The notes: generated by a model not told the origin, from the letters alone. DNA of 64,000 nucleotides from an uncultured Prevotella sp. (GCA_900768785.1 CAAGEG010000050.1:1-64000); one strand, 5' to 3'; counted from the stretch's first letter, positions 1 through 10,300 are shown. Numbers and translations: made by a program.

Positions 1-44
1 AAAGTCTCACAAGCCTTGTAGGTAAAGGGCTTACGGATGTTTCT

Positions 45-105
45 AGGTCTCTTTTTGACACTTATACCGATTTTACACCTATTTCAGGTCTCTTTTTGAC
101 ACTTA
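45..105. repeat. 20-bp direct repeat pair at the 3' end of the 62-910 gene
   Basis: AGGTCTCTTTTTGACACTTA occurs at 45-64 and again at 86-105, 41 bases apart. One copy is inside the last codons of the minus-strand gene and the other spans its stop codon. The offset is not a multiple of three, so the two copies are read in different frames. Confidence 0.8.
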
Positions 106-910
106 GGCCCAATTTTTCCATTGACTTTTGAACCAAAGGTCCGACAGGTAATTCAAAATGAATTTTTTCCCCTATTTTTATAGAAGGTGTAATGATTGGT
201 TCCATTTTCCATTGCTTTTGAAATGTATCATAATATCTTCTTGCACCTAATTTCACTCCCATTTTTTCTCCCTCATATTTTATCCATCCTCCATATGAAG
301 TTGTTTCTACAAAGGGGAATGTTGCCATAGAAAAATAAGGATTACAATTATATATTGTACCATAAACAGCTAAAGACCAATGTTGAGAAATTTTATATTC
401 CAAAAAGCCATTTATACCCAACTGCGTTGTTATTCCTCTTGTTGCATATTGATTAGCTATGACACCTGTCTTTATGCAAAAATTGTCATTTTGATAATTT
501 AATATGATTGCAGCACTTTTGTTTTTTAATAAGTTAACATATGTATTTCCAGATGAAATAACATGTATTCCTAAATTCTTTATTCCCAATATTCCATCTC
601 CAAATAAATTATAGGAATTGATTAAACTTAAGTGCTTGGTTGAATCCAGTTTATTATAGGATTCTATACCCCCCCCCAAGGACATGAATTCATTTTCAGA
701 TATAATCTTCATGCCTTGTTCTTGCAACATTATAGGTGTTGCTGTATTCAATGACGGATGGACGAAACGAGTTGCATCCTCTTCTGAAAAAGGTAGATGC
801 TTTTGTCCTTTCTCCATAAAAGATTGCGCACGACAATTACTAACAGCAAAAAATAATGCAGTGAATATTAAATATCCACTTATATAATTTTTTATTTTGT
901 ATATTCTCAT
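62..910 (-). CDS. Secreted or outer-membrane beta-barrel-like protein, function unknown
   Basis: 282 residues. The N-terminus has a lysine-containing start, a hydrophobic stretch (about residues 10-25) and an A-Q cleavage-like site, so it is probably exported. The rest is rich in alternating polar/hydrophobic strands with aromatic residues (YGGWIKYEG, KLGARRYYD), as in small Bacteroidetes outer-membrane barrels. I do not recognise a named family. The gene contains a run of nine G on the coding strand (positions 669-677, encoding the GGG of SLGGGIES), a slippage-prone tract that could switch the frame. The last 8 codons lie in one copy of a 20-bp direct repeat that also occurs beyond the stop. 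A broken small ORF lies just upstream. Function is not inferred. Confidence 0.6.
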   Translation of the reverse strand: MRIYKIKNYISGYLIFTALFFAVSNCRAQSFMEKGQKHLPFSEEDATRFVHPSLNTATPIMLQEQGMKIISENEFMSLGGGIESYNKLDSTKHLSLINSYNLFGDGILGIKNLGIHVISSGNTYVNLLKNKSAAIILNYQNDNFCIKTGVIANQYATRGITTQLGINGFLEYKISQHWSLAVYGTIYNCNPYFSMATFPFVETTSYGGWIKYEGEKMGVKLGARRYYDTFQKQWKMEPIITPSIKIGEKIHFELPVGPLVQKSMEKLGLSVKKRPEIGVKSV

Positions 911-929
911 GCTCCTAAAGCCTACGCCT

Positions 930-1110
930 TTAAATATAAATTCCTGTTCCTATTCCAACATCACCAACATCTCTGATTTTTGGTTGGACATAAGCGCTTC
1001 CGAAACCATTGGACTCTTCAAGTCCTGTGTTAGTCATCTCATCAAGATAATCTAACTTTTTCTTATCCCCTGTTGATTCTTTCCACCAATTCTTCTACTT
1101 CGCTTTTCAT
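930..1110 (-). pseudogene. Small ORF interrupted by a frameshift, unknown
   Basis: An ATG at 1108-1110 preceded by AGAAAGGA opens a 15-codon frame (MKSEVEELVERINRG) that stops at 1063. A different frame then continues without stops to a TAA at 930-932, giving NWWKESTGDKKKLDYLDEMT and a further 33 residues ending VGIGTGIYI. A one-base frame change near 1085-1095 would join them into a protein of about 60 residues. The internal ATG at 1037 could alternatively start an intact 35-residue peptide. No family recognised. The remaining bases from 911 to 1279 show nothing else I can support. Confidence 0.3.
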
Positions 1111-1279
1111 TGTGAACATCCTTTCTGTGACCATGCCACACATTCCTTATTGCTTACAGGCTGTGGTGGTCTTTATCATTGATCCTTCAAAAATACTATT
1201 TATTTGTGAAATACTTTTCTTTTGTATAAAAGTTTTAAGACATGTTTTATGAAAAGAGTTGTTCCTTTTCTTATTTTTA

Positions 1280-3826
1280 TTACAAATCTACAACGGTAAT
1301 ACCTGCTCCGCCGAATTGTATATGTTCGTCTTGGAAATGTTTTACAACGGGTAGGGTAGAGAGATATTGTCTTACCAATTGTCTAAGTATGCCGTTTCCT
1401 GTGCCGTGTAGTATTCTCACCCGGCTCATTCCAACAAGAATAGCATCGTCAATGAAATACATTACGGCATTAATGGCTTCGTCTCCTCTCATTCCTCTTA
1501 TGTCAATGTCTTGTCGGAACGATAGTTTGCGTTCGTCAATAGTCTCGCGTGTGCTTCGGCTTATTACCGGAACAATGGTGTGTGCTTCTTTTTTCTTGTC
1601 TATTGTTGCGTGCTCCAATCTGTCTGCACGCATTTTTGTGCGCATATCTCCGAAAATTACTGTTGCCATTTTGCCTTCTAAAGATTCCACTTTTCCTATA
1701 CTCTCAAGACCTTTTATCCTAACGGTATCTCCTATGGCAATGACTTTAATGTCGGCTTTAGCTTTGTTGTTAAGAGAATTGTTGTCGGCAGCAGAAGCGT
1801 TTTGCGTGTTTTTAGCCTTGCGGTCTTGCTTCCTTTTTTCTTTTCTTTCTTTGCGAGCTTGGATTTGTTTTATCTTGCGCTCTATCATTTCATCGTTTGC
1901 TGTAGAGTCAATGTCTTTGATTTCGTCTTTGAAAGATGTGAATTCTTCTCTTATTCTCTTTGTCTCTTCCTTTTCGGCTTGTGCTTCTTTGATTTCTTTT
2001 ATTACGTTTTCTATTCTTTTATTGCTCTCTTTGAGTAGTTCTTCAGCTTGTTCTTTTGCCTTTTTTATGACATCCTTGCGGTTTTTTGCCAATTCGTTTA
2101 TCTCGTTTTCGTATTTTGAGATAATCTCTTCCATTTGTTTTTCTTTGAGATGGATGTTTCGGCGTTTGTTCTCCCAATATCTTTTGTCTCTTACAATGTC
2201 TTGCAAGTATTTGTCACTCTGTATGTAGTCGCTTCCTACAATGTCTCCGGCATCTTTTATCACTATTTCCGGGAGTCCTATCTTGCGTGCTATCTCTATT
2301 GCGAACGAGCTTCCGGGTTGTCCTATAGATAGTTTGAAAAGTGCTTTCATTTGGTGGCGGTCGTAGAGCATGGCTCCGTTTGCCACTCCTTGATGCTTGT
2401 CGGCAAAGTGTTTTAGGTTTTGATAGTGTGTTGTTATTATACCATAAGCTTTTTTTAAGCAGAATTGTTTGAGCACGGCTTCGGCTATTGCTCCGCCTAT
2501 TTGCGGTTCGGTGCCTGTTCCGAACTCGTCTATGAGAAGCAAGGTGGTGTCATTGGCTTGCTTCATCATGTGTTTCATGTTTGTAAGATGACTTGAATAG
2601 GTGCTAAGGTCGTCTTCAATGCTTTGCTCGTCTCCTATATCTATGAGGATATTATTGAATATTCCGGTGGATGAATGTTCTTTTACAGGTATGGACAGTC
2701 CGCATTGTAACATGTATTGTAGCAAGCCTACGGTCTTCAAACATACTGATTTGCCTCCGGCGTTAGGACCGGATATAATCAAAATATGTTTGTCGCATGT
2801 GAGTGAAATGTCCAGTGGCACTACTTTCTTGTCTTGTTTTGCCAATGTTTTTTGCAGTAACGGATGCACCGCCTGTATCCAATCCAATCGTGGCTCGTCT
2901 GTTACGTGTGGCTCATAAGCATTTATGCTTTTGGCAAATTCGGCTTTTGCCTTGATGAAATCTATCTTTGCAAGGAAGGAGTAAGAACTCAGCAGGTCGT
3001 TAATGTGTGGTCTTATCTCATTAGCAAAGTCGGTTAGAATTCTTATTATCTCACGTCGTTCGTCATTTTCAAGTTCTCTTATCTTGTTGTTTGCCTCTAC
3101 AACTTCTGTCGGTTCAATAAATACCGTCTTTCCAGATGCCGATTCATCGTGGACAATACCTTTTATCCTTCTTTTCAGTCCTTGAGTTACAGGTATTACA
3201 AGCCTTCCGTCTCGTATGGCAGGTGTGACATCTTTTTCTACAAGTCCTTCGCTTTGGGCTTTATGTAGAATGCTGTGTAATGTCTTTGATATTATTCCCT
3301 CCGTCTTAGATAGTTCTATTCTTATTCTCATCAGTTCGGGAGAAGCGTTGTCTTTTATCTTTCCGAACTTATCTAATATGGTATCTATACGTTTAACTAT
3401 TTGCGGGAAAGTGACAATATCTTCAGTTAGTTCGTGTAAGGTGGGATATGGATATGTCTTTTCTCCTTCTTGGCTGTCTTCATCGTCTTTGCTGCGGTTG
3501 AGATAATTGACAATGGCACATATCGTGTCTAATGTTCTTCTCAAGTCAAATAGTTCTTCGGTTTCCAGATGTGTGCCTTCTATGCGCAGCCGAGCCAATG
3601 GTTGTCTCAGATCGTAAATATATTGTATCGGGAAATCGTTATCTTCTTCTTGCAAACGGCGGAACTCTTTAGTCTGTTTCAGCCATTTGTTAATGTCGGT
3701 AGCATTTGTTGACAATGCCATCTCATCTACAAGCTCTTTGCCTAATATACTGATACAATGTCCCTTTAATAGGGTTCTTATTTCGTTGACACCAAGTTTG
3801 CTTTCTATAGAATCGGGATAAATCAT
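1280..3826 (-). CDS. mutS2: Endonuclease MutS2 (Smr-domain MutS homologue)
   Basis: 848 residues, usual length for MutS2. Order: clamp/core helices in residues 1-330, then a MutS ATPase with Walker A GPNAGGKS (353-360), the IGDEQS signature (397-402) and Walker B LLLIDEFGTGTE (about 429-440), a long charged coiled coil (about 520-660), and a C-terminal Smr nuclease domain (DIRGMRGDEA and LHGTGNGILR). It lacks the MutS1 mismatch-binding N-terminal domain. Members of this family suppress homologous recombination or act on stalled/collided ribosomes; which of these applies here cannot be told from sequence. The upstream promoter fits the Bacteroidetes consensus and is so close that the message may be leaderless. 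Confidence 0.97.
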   Translation of the reverse strand: MIYPDSIESKLGVNEIRTLLKGHCISILGKELVDEMALSTNATDINKWLKQTKEFRRLQEEDNDFPIQYIYDLRQPLARLRIEGTHLETEELFDLRRTLDTICAIVNYLNRSKDDEDSQEGEKTYPYPTLHELTEDIVTFPQIVKRIDTILDKFGKIKDNASPELMRIRIELSKTEGIISKTLHSILHKAQSEGLVEKDVTPAIRDGRLVIPVTQGLKRRIKGIVHDESASGKTVFIEPTEVVEANNKIRELENDERREIIRILTDFANEIRPHINDLLSSYSFLAKIDFIKAKAEFAKSINAYEPHVTDEPRLDWIQAVHPLLQKTLAKQDKKVVPLDISLTCDKHILIISGPNAGGKSVCLKTVGLLQYMLQCGLSIPVKEHSSTGIFNNILIDIGDEQSIEDDLSTYSSHLTNMKHMMKQANDTTLLLIDEFGTGTEPQIGGAIAEAVLKQFCLKKAYGIITTHYQNLKHFADKHQGVANGAMLYDRHQMKALFKLSIGQPGSSFAIEIARKIGLPEIVIKDAGDIVGSDYIQSDKYLQDIVRDKRYWENKRRNIHLKEKQMEEIISKYENEINELAKNRKDVIKKAKEQAEELLKESNKRIENVIKEIKEAQAEKEETKRIREEFTSFKDEIKDIDSTANDEMIERKIKQIQARKERKEKRKQDRKAKNTQNASAADNNSLNNKAKADIKVIAIGDTVRIKGLESIGKVESLEGKMATVIFGDMRTKMRADRLEHATIDKKKEAHTIVPVISRSTRETIDERKLSFRQDIDIRGMRGDEAINAVMYFIDDAILVGMSRVRILHGTGNGILRQLVRQYLSTLPVVKHFQDEHIQFGGAGITVVDL

Positions 3827-3830
3827 GTTG

Positions 3831-3862
3831 CAAAATTAGTGTAACAACGTTGAAATACCAAA
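3831..3862 (-). promoter_or_regulatory. Promoter of mutS2
   Basis: On the minus strand TTTG (3859-3862), 20 bases, then TAATTTTG (3831-3838). This matches the Bacteroidetes TTTG/TAnnTTTG pattern. The -7 box ends only 4 bases before the ATG at 3826. Confidence 0.65.
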
Positions 3863-3972
3863 CAAAACATATTATTTTACGCAACTATTGACAATCATAC
3901 TTATATTATAGAAAAAATCCTCTACACAGAACTTTGTGAAGAGGATATTTCTTGTGTTAATCTTGTGTGTTT

Positions 3973-5394
3973 TTATTTCTCGTATGTTAAGAACTTGCAA
4001 TTGTTGATAGTGATTTCAGCACCTTTACCAATGTTCTTGTCTTTTGAAGTATAGAAGAATGTTGAGTTGTCAATGTTTATTCCATAGACACAACGTAGCC
4101 CTTCCAATCCTTGAGCCGATATTGCTGTTTTAGCGTTGCGGCAAATTATGTTTGAAAAATGTATGTCTGTAAATACCGGAGCGAAGGGAGCGTTGTTCGT
4201 TACTGCTGATTTTGACTTCATATCATCTTTCACGCTGTATTTTTTGTCTATGTATGAACATTCAAAAATGATAGCCTCTTCTTTGATATCTGTCATATAG
4301 ATGTCGCTGATATAAATGCCTTTTGTCGTACCTCCGCGTCCTATGCCACTCTTAAAGCGTAATCCTGTGTCGGTACCACAGAAGCGGTTGTTTCTTACTA
4401 TGATGTTTGTCATGCCTCCGGTGAATTCAGAACCGATGACAAAACCGCCATGAGCATGAAAAACGGCATTATTTTCTATTAAAATGTTCTCGCATGGACC
4501 ATATTCAAGTCCGCTTTTTCCGGCTCCGGCTTTCATACAGATACCGTCATCTCCTGCATCTATGGTGTTGTTTACTATAAGCACGTCTTTGCAACTGCTA
4601 ATATCTAAGGCGTCACCATTTTGTGCATTCCAAGGACAACGTATTGTAACACCATCAACGATCACGTTTTTGCATCGTGTGGGTATGAGATGAAACTTCG
4701 GAGAGTTTTGCAGGGTAATGTCTTTAACAAGAACGTTCTCACAATCTGTTATGCGTATGAGGTGTGTTCTCATTGTTTCTTGTGCCTCCGGTGTTGGTGC
4801 AATATTGTCATAATGCTTCAAGTCAAACGGGAACCAAAGTTTTCCGCCTTCTGTTTGTGTGCCTCCCATATATAAAAACTCTTTCCACTCGGTGTTGCTA
4901 ACCTTGTCGCGTTTTACCGGGCGCCACATTGCACCATTGCCGTCAATGACTCCTTGCCCCGTAATAGCTATGTTTTTTCTCTTGCTTGCACTAATCAGAG
5001 GGGTACATTTGGTGTCTTTCTTACCGTCAATCTCTTTAATAAACAAATTGCGGTCGGGTGATGCCAGAACGATAGCGTTCTTTTCAATGTGCAATTCAAT
5101 GTTGTCTTTAAGAGAGATGAGTCCCGTAAGCCATATTCCGGCAGGCACTACAACACGTCCGCCTCCTTGTTTGTCTAACGCACTAATGGCTTTGCGAAAT
5201 GCTTCTGTATTAAGAGTGACACCATCGCCAACACCTCCAAAGTCTTTAATATTTACGCTATTGTCTGGAATTGTAGGAACCACAGGTTGTGGTATGCTCA
5301 CCGGCAGATTAGAATAATATCTGCCGTATTCGTTTGCTTGTATTGCTGTTATGTTCAACAATACAATGGCAAATAATAAAGTAAGTCTTTTCAT
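3973..5394 (-). CDS. Glycoside hydrolase family 28 (polygalacturonase-type) enzyme
   Basis: 473 residues with a signal peptide (about 1-20, ending IQA). The mature protein begins with the pectate-lyase-like superfamily motif VNIKDFGGVGDGVTLNTEAF and carries right-handed beta-helix repeats. GH28 catalytic signatures are visible: NNTIDAGDDGICMKAG (the NTD..DD aspartates), HAHGGFVIGSE (the GHG histidine region) and LRFKSG (the RIK-like lysine). The family hydrolyses alpha-galacturonosyl links in homogalacturonan or rhamnogalacturonan in the periplasm or outside the cell; the exact substrate is not decided by sequence. It sits across the tRNA-Lys from the SusC/SusD operon and probably belongs to the same pectin-degrading set. 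A -7-like TATATTTG lies at 5449-5456 upstream. Confidence 0.93.
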   Translation of the reverse strand: MKRLTLLFAIVLLNITAIQANEYGRYYSNLPVSIPQPVVPTIPDNSVNIKDFGGVGDGVTLNTEAFRKAISALDKQGGGRVVVPAGIWLTGLISLKDNIELHIEKNAIVLASPDRNLFIKEIDGKKDTKCTPLISASKRKNIAITGQGVIDGNGAMWRPVKRDKVSNTEWKEFLYMGGTQTEGGKLWFPFDLKHYDNIAPTPEAQETMRTHLIRITDCENVLVKDITLQNSPKFHLIPTRCKNVIVDGVTIRCPWNAQNGDALDISSCKDVLIVNNTIDAGDDGICMKAGAGKSGLEYGPCENILIENNAVFHAHGGFVIGSEFTGGMTNIIVRNNRFCGTDTGLRFKSGIGRGGTTKGIYISDIYMTDIKEEAIIFECSYIDKKYSVKDDMKSKSAVTNNAPFAPVFTDIHFSNIICRNAKTAISAQGLEGLRCVYGINIDNSTFFYTSKDKNIGKGAEITINNCKFLTYEK

Positions 5395-5705
5395 GTTGAA
5401 AATATTTGTAGTTTATTTTTATCAAGGCATAAATAGAGCCAACGAGTGCAAATATATAAATTCAAGTTGTAAGTTATTGCCTTCATATCACACATTTATG
5501 ATTAATTATAAAATAATAACAATCACCTGAACGCCGATTGTTTATTACCGTGCCGACTATTTTGAATAAATAACAACGTGTGTCGAGAAGTGGCAAATAT
5601 TAATATTGCACATTCAGTTAATATTATAATGTTGGTGAATTACAAAACTTTCGTGCTCAAAACACACATATTTTAGAGCCTATAAACAAAAAACAATAAA
5701 AAAAT
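5395..5705. other. Intergenic region between GH28 gene and tRNA-Lys
   Basis: AT-rich non-coding sequence. It holds a possible GH28 promoter -7 box (TATATTTG, minus strand, 5449-5456) without a clear -33 partner. I see no ORF or further structure. Confidence 0.4.
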
Positions 5706-5736
5706 TTTGGAGTTAAGGAAAAAAGGTTTACCTTTG
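5706..5736 (+). promoter_or_regulatory. Promoter of tRNA-Lys
   Basis: TTTG (5706-5709), 19 bases, TACCTTTG (5729-5736): an exact fit to the Bacteroidetes primary sigma consensus, 32 bases before the mature tRNA. Confidence 0.8.
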
Positions 5737-5768
5737 CAACCGCATTAAGAGAAAGACCTTATGCTTAT

Positions 5769-5841
5769 GCGCTTGTAGCTCAGTTGGTAGAGCATCTGAC
5801 TCTTAATCAGAGGGTCCAGGGTTCGAACCCCTGCAGGCGTA
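5769..5841 (+). tRNA. tRNA-Lys (anticodon CUU)
   Basis: A 73-nt cloverleaf: acceptor GCGCTTG pairing with CAGGCGT (two G-U pairs), D arm GCTC/GAGC, anticodon arm TCTGA-CTCTTAA-TCAGA with CTT at 5802-5804, and T arm CAGGG-TTCGAAC-CCCTG. The 3' CCA is not encoded (sequence continues A-CA-AAAG), so it must be added after transcription. Confidence 0.97.
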
Positions 5842-5842
5842 C

Positions 5843-5874
5843 AAAAGAGATACTTTAATAGGTATCTCTTTTTT
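5843..5874 (+). terminator. Intrinsic terminator after tRNA-Lys
   Basis: AAAAGAGATAC pairs with GTATCTCTTTT around an 8-base loop, followed by a T run. 11-bp stem directly behind the tRNA. Confidence 0.85.
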
Positions 5875-6498
5875 GTTTTATTGATTTTTATAACATGAAA
5901 AAATGATTATATTCTATAAAAAATGATTATAATAGGTTTTTAGCAATTAAAATTTTTTTTAAATATAAATAGTTGCTATTTTTGTATGCAAACCTTAATA
6001 ATTGAAAAACATGACAGATAAAAATGTATTATTTTTTTGGGTCAAGGTTATTATGCAAAAATTAGCCTTGTGTCTGGGTGTTTTGTCAATTATAAGGTCT
6101 AAATTTACCCCCCCCAGATGCCTGGAATTTGCTTGTGAAATAAGCTATTCGCTTGATTGTTTTACAAGAAATCGGAATAAGAATAACAAATCGCTTTCAT
6201 ACGTTTGCTCGATTATACATATTAATATATACAAATATGTAACGAGTGTGTTGTCTTTTCTAATTTCGCAATATCTCATTGCCAAGAAACGATTATGCCC
6301 CTTTGAAATCTTTTCAATGGGGTATAGTACTATTATGTCTTTATATAATATCAATAATAATGTAATTATCGGAAATGCTTTCTTAAAGACAACTAAACAT
6401 TGTTGTTATCAAAAGGCTGTTATCTACTGCAATTTTATGTTCAATGATTATAATAAAACATTAGTTATAACAAATTATTAACCTAAAATTTAAATCAA
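5875..6498 (+). other. Long AT-rich leader/intergenic region before the SusC/SusD operon
   Basis: No gene I can support. A -7 box TATTTTTG sits at 5977-5984 without a clear TTTG partner; if it drives the operon the 5' leader would be about 500 nt. A run of eight C lies at 6108-6115. An open frame at 6002-6481 has poor composition (many Cys/Ile/Asn/Tyr, no family resemblance) and is probably chance. Confidence 0.4.
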
Positions 6499-7290
6499 AT
6501 GAAAAAATTAGTATTACTTATGGCATGTGCATTTTTTGCAACAACAATTCAAGCTCAAGAAATTGACAATCCTGATATCGTAGTTCTTTCAATGTCAACA
6601 ATTGACAAGGAAGCGAGTAATGCAACAGGTCTTCAAACCTATGTTTTCAACAGCAGTTGTAAGGGTATAACGCTTAGCATGGCAGGGCGTCAGATAGCAG
6701 ATAAGACACGTCAAAACTTCTTGACAGGCTTAAACTTTAAACTAAACGCAAATTATACAATTAATCTTCCTGATGGTGTTAGTATGTATGGTGTACAGTT
6801 CGCTGGATATTCTCAAGGTGATAACTGGGATTATTTATATGCTTATGGACCTGATGCAAGCAATTGGGAATGGATAGACAACATTGGTACAGGTATAAAA
6901 GACAATAATACTATTATAAATAGTGCAGTTTATTCAATGGATCCATGTGAATCAACATTGGGTGCACCGGTGTATAACAAAGCAGGTTATACTTTTGCAT
7001 CAATAGGCTTTGGTTCCGAACCATACGAGGGAACATTTACATTCAACTGTAGCGGTAACAACCAATACACAATGCTTATTCGTGTGTTTACATCTAAAGA
7101 AGCATGGGATAACTATTCTGAAACATGTAAGAATATACAATATGGTGACGGTTCTGGTACTGGCATTACAGAGGTTACAACAAATGAAAACGAGAAGAAG
7201 AATAATGCAATTTACAACATATCAGGAGCTCGTATCTCAACACCTAACGGATTGTATATAACCAATGGCAAAACTTATCTAAAGAAGTAA
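6499..7290 (+). CDS. Secreted protein with C-terminal sorting-type tail, function unknown
   Basis: 263 residues. Signal peptide MKKLVLLMACAFFATTIQAQ. The C-terminus (IYNISGARI..GLYITNGKTYLKK) resembles the short type-A-like tails found on many Prevotella and Bacteroidales secreted proteins. The middle is beta-rich with several aromatic residues (NWDYLYAYG, NWEWIDN). It precedes the SusC gene by 98 bases on the same strand and may be co-transcribed, which suggests a surface or secreted role in handling the same glycan, perhaps binding; this is inference from position only. Confidence 0.75.
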   Translation: MKKLVLLMACAFFATTIQAQEIDNPDIVVLSMSTIDKEASNATGLQTYVFNSSCKGITLSMAGRQIADKTRQNFLTGLNFKLNANYTINLPDGVSMYGVQFAGYSQGDNWDYLYAYGPDASNWEWIDNIGTGIKDNNTIINSAVYSMDPCESTLGAPVYNKAGYTFASIGFGSEPYEGTFTFNCSGNNQYTMLIRVFTSKEAWDNYSETCKNIQYGDGSGTGITEVTTNENEKKNNAIYNISGARISTPNGLYITNGKTYLKK

Positions 7291-7388
7291 TGTCAGGCAG
7301 AATAAATCTGTCAAGATATAGATATTGTTAAACAATTCTTATATACATATATTATATATAAAAAATATAAGAGTAAAATATTCAGTCT

Positions 7389-10300
7389 ATGTTTATTATA
7401 AAGAAGCGATTTATAGTCATGGTATTGCTTTCTATAATGACCATGACAATGATGGCACAACATAAAGTTTCCGGAAATGTAAAGGATGCGACCGGAGAAC
7501 CTCTTATAGGTGTGTCTGTTTATGTGGATGATAAGCCTTCTACGACAACAGATTTTGATGGTAATTTTATGTTGCCTTCAGTTCAGTCAAATCAGAAACT
7601 GAAGTTTGTCTATGTTGGTTACAAGGATTTTATGACAACAGTCGGCAATAAGGATATTTTGAACGTGGTAATGGAAAGCGATGATGCACAACTTGACGAG
7701 GTAATAGTCGTTGGTTATGGTACCATGAAAAAAAGTGACCTTACCGGTTCTGTAAGTTCTATAGGAACCAAAAAGCTCAACGAAAAAGGAGCAATATCTG
7801 TTGTTGAAGGTCTTCAAGGCTCTGTGCCGGGTGTAAATATTACACAAAGCACAGGTCGAACAGGCGGTTCTTTCAACATAGAGATACGTGGAAAGAACTC
7901 AATAAACAGCGATCAATCTCCTCTATATGTAGTTGACGGAGTTATATGTTCAAATATTGACTTCCTTAATCCACAAGATATTGAACGTATTGATGTCTTG
8001 AAAGACGCTTCTTCAACAGCTATTTATGGCTCTCGTGCTACAGCCGGTGTTGTTATTGTTACAACAAAAAGTGGAAGTAATGTAGGAAAGGCATCACAAA
8101 AGCCTACAATTTCATATGATGGTTATTATGGTATAAAGAAGGTAAGCAATATGCCTGATTTTATGGGAGCTGAGAGCTTCTATAAATATCGCTTTATGAA
8201 ATTCCTTAACGTTACTGGATCTAATATGAACGGAGGACAACCGGTATGGATAAACGACGATTTGGAGCGTTGTCTACTTAAAGATGGTGTCAGTGGAATT
8301 TATAGAATGGTAGAACTCTTGCAATCAGGAAAGACTTACGATTGGAAAGATTTTGTTCTGCAAGATGGTCAACAAGAGAATCATTATATATCAATAAGCG
8401 GTTCTACAGAAAAAACACAATATCATATAGGGACCGGTTATGCTCAAGAAGAAGGCGTATACAAAAATGATGAACAGAACAAATTCTCTCTCAAAGTTAG
8501 TGTAGATACAGAACTTAATAAGTGGCTGTCTGCCGGTGCAAGCTTTAATCTTGCTCAAATGAAAGAGAAATATGCAAGTGATAATGCCGTTCAGGCAGCT
8601 TTCCGTGTTAATCCTTTTATGCAGCCTTATGATGAAAATGGAAACATAAACTATATGCCGGGAAGCAAGGAGGCATTAAATACTGATATGTATCAGTTCA
8701 CCGGACAGATTAGTCCGCTAATATATATGAACGACCAAGCCTCTCGCCGTGACACATGGACTGCACTTGGAAATGTATATCTTGAATTGCATCCAATGAA
8801 AGGTTTGTCTTTCAAAACCACTTTATCGCCTACATTCTCGTATAGTCGATATGGTTTTTATGAAGGAACAGATGCCGGACAGTCTCAAAACACGGCAAAA
8901 CGTTCAACTTCACGTAGCACTTCTTATACATGGGACAACCAAATAACATATGATAAGATTTTTGCTAAAGATCACCATGTTAATCTTATGGGACTTATCT
9001 CATATAATCATGCTGAAGGCGAAACAGACAACTTTGTATTCAACAAAGTTCTTGATGGTACATATTGGTGGAATTTGGGTTCTACAGATCAAGGATACGA
9101 TTATGCAAACTCAAAAACAGGTTATAGTGAAAATAGTTTGATGTCTTATGCAATGCGTGCAAACTACACTTATAAAGAACGTTATATGTTTACAGGTACC
9201 ATTCGTTGGGACGGAAGCTCGCGTTTTTCAAGTGGTAATAGATGGGGTGCATTCCCTTCTGCTGCTGTTGCATGGAGATTGTCTGAAGAACCTTTTATGG
9301 AAAAAGCAAGGAATTGGATGTCAAATTTGAAATTGAGACTTTCTTATGGTATAACCGGAAACAATAGTGTTGGCGATTATGCAACACAACTCAATATGAC
9401 AAGTCCGATTTATTATCCTTTCGGCAGTTCATATACACAAGGTATGACAATAAATGGTGTTGTAGACAAAAACTTGAAATGGGAAAAATCTCATGAAATT
9501 AACTTCGGTATTGACTTTGGTTTCTTCAATGAACGTATACGTGGTTCAGTAGATGTATATAACAAAAAGTCAAAAGACTTGTTGTATAATGTCAAATTAC
9601 CGCTTGAAGCAGGAGGTACATCTGTTTCTACAAATATAGGTTCTGTTAGAAATTGTGGTATTGAACTTGCTTTAACTACAACAAATATCGCCACTAACGA
9701 TTGGAATTGGGAAACCACATTTACATTTGCTCATAACAAGAATGAAGTCCTTGAGATCAATGGTACAGGCAACTACTATTCAGGGGGTGTAAAAGATAAC
9801 CTCTTTATAGGTAGTTCTTATAGCAATGTTTACGGATATGAATGGGTAGGTATCGTAACTAACCGTGATATGACCGTACCTGATACTGAAATAGCACATC
9901 TTAAAGGCTTTACACCGGGTGAGACAGTGAAAGAATATGAATATTACAACAAATGCTATGGACTTGTAGAGGGTAACCCGATTATTTACGACAAAAATGG
10001 AGATGGCAAATATACTGATGACGATAAAAAGATTTATAAGAGTGATCCGGATTGGACAGGAAGCTTTACAAGTAATCTTAGATGGAAAAATCTCGACTTC
10101 TCATTCTCTATTTATGCAAAACAGGGATACACTGTTTTCTCTAATTTCTATCAAGAATATCTAAATCTGAGTGACAGAGGAAGAATGAAGCTTGATATGG
10201 ATTGGTATGTACCGGCAGGAACTCTTATCAGCTGCGAAGGACAAAATGCAGATGGTACATTTATAAATCCTGTTTACCAAGAAACTACCCATTATGGAAA

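Noticed and set aside
1242..2228. 328-codon frame antisense to mutS2
   Set aside because: Shadow of a well-supported gene in the opposite strand.
6002..6481. Open frame of 159 codons upstream of the SusC operon
   Set aside because: Odd composition, no family resemblance, crosses a C8 tract; more likely non-coding leader.
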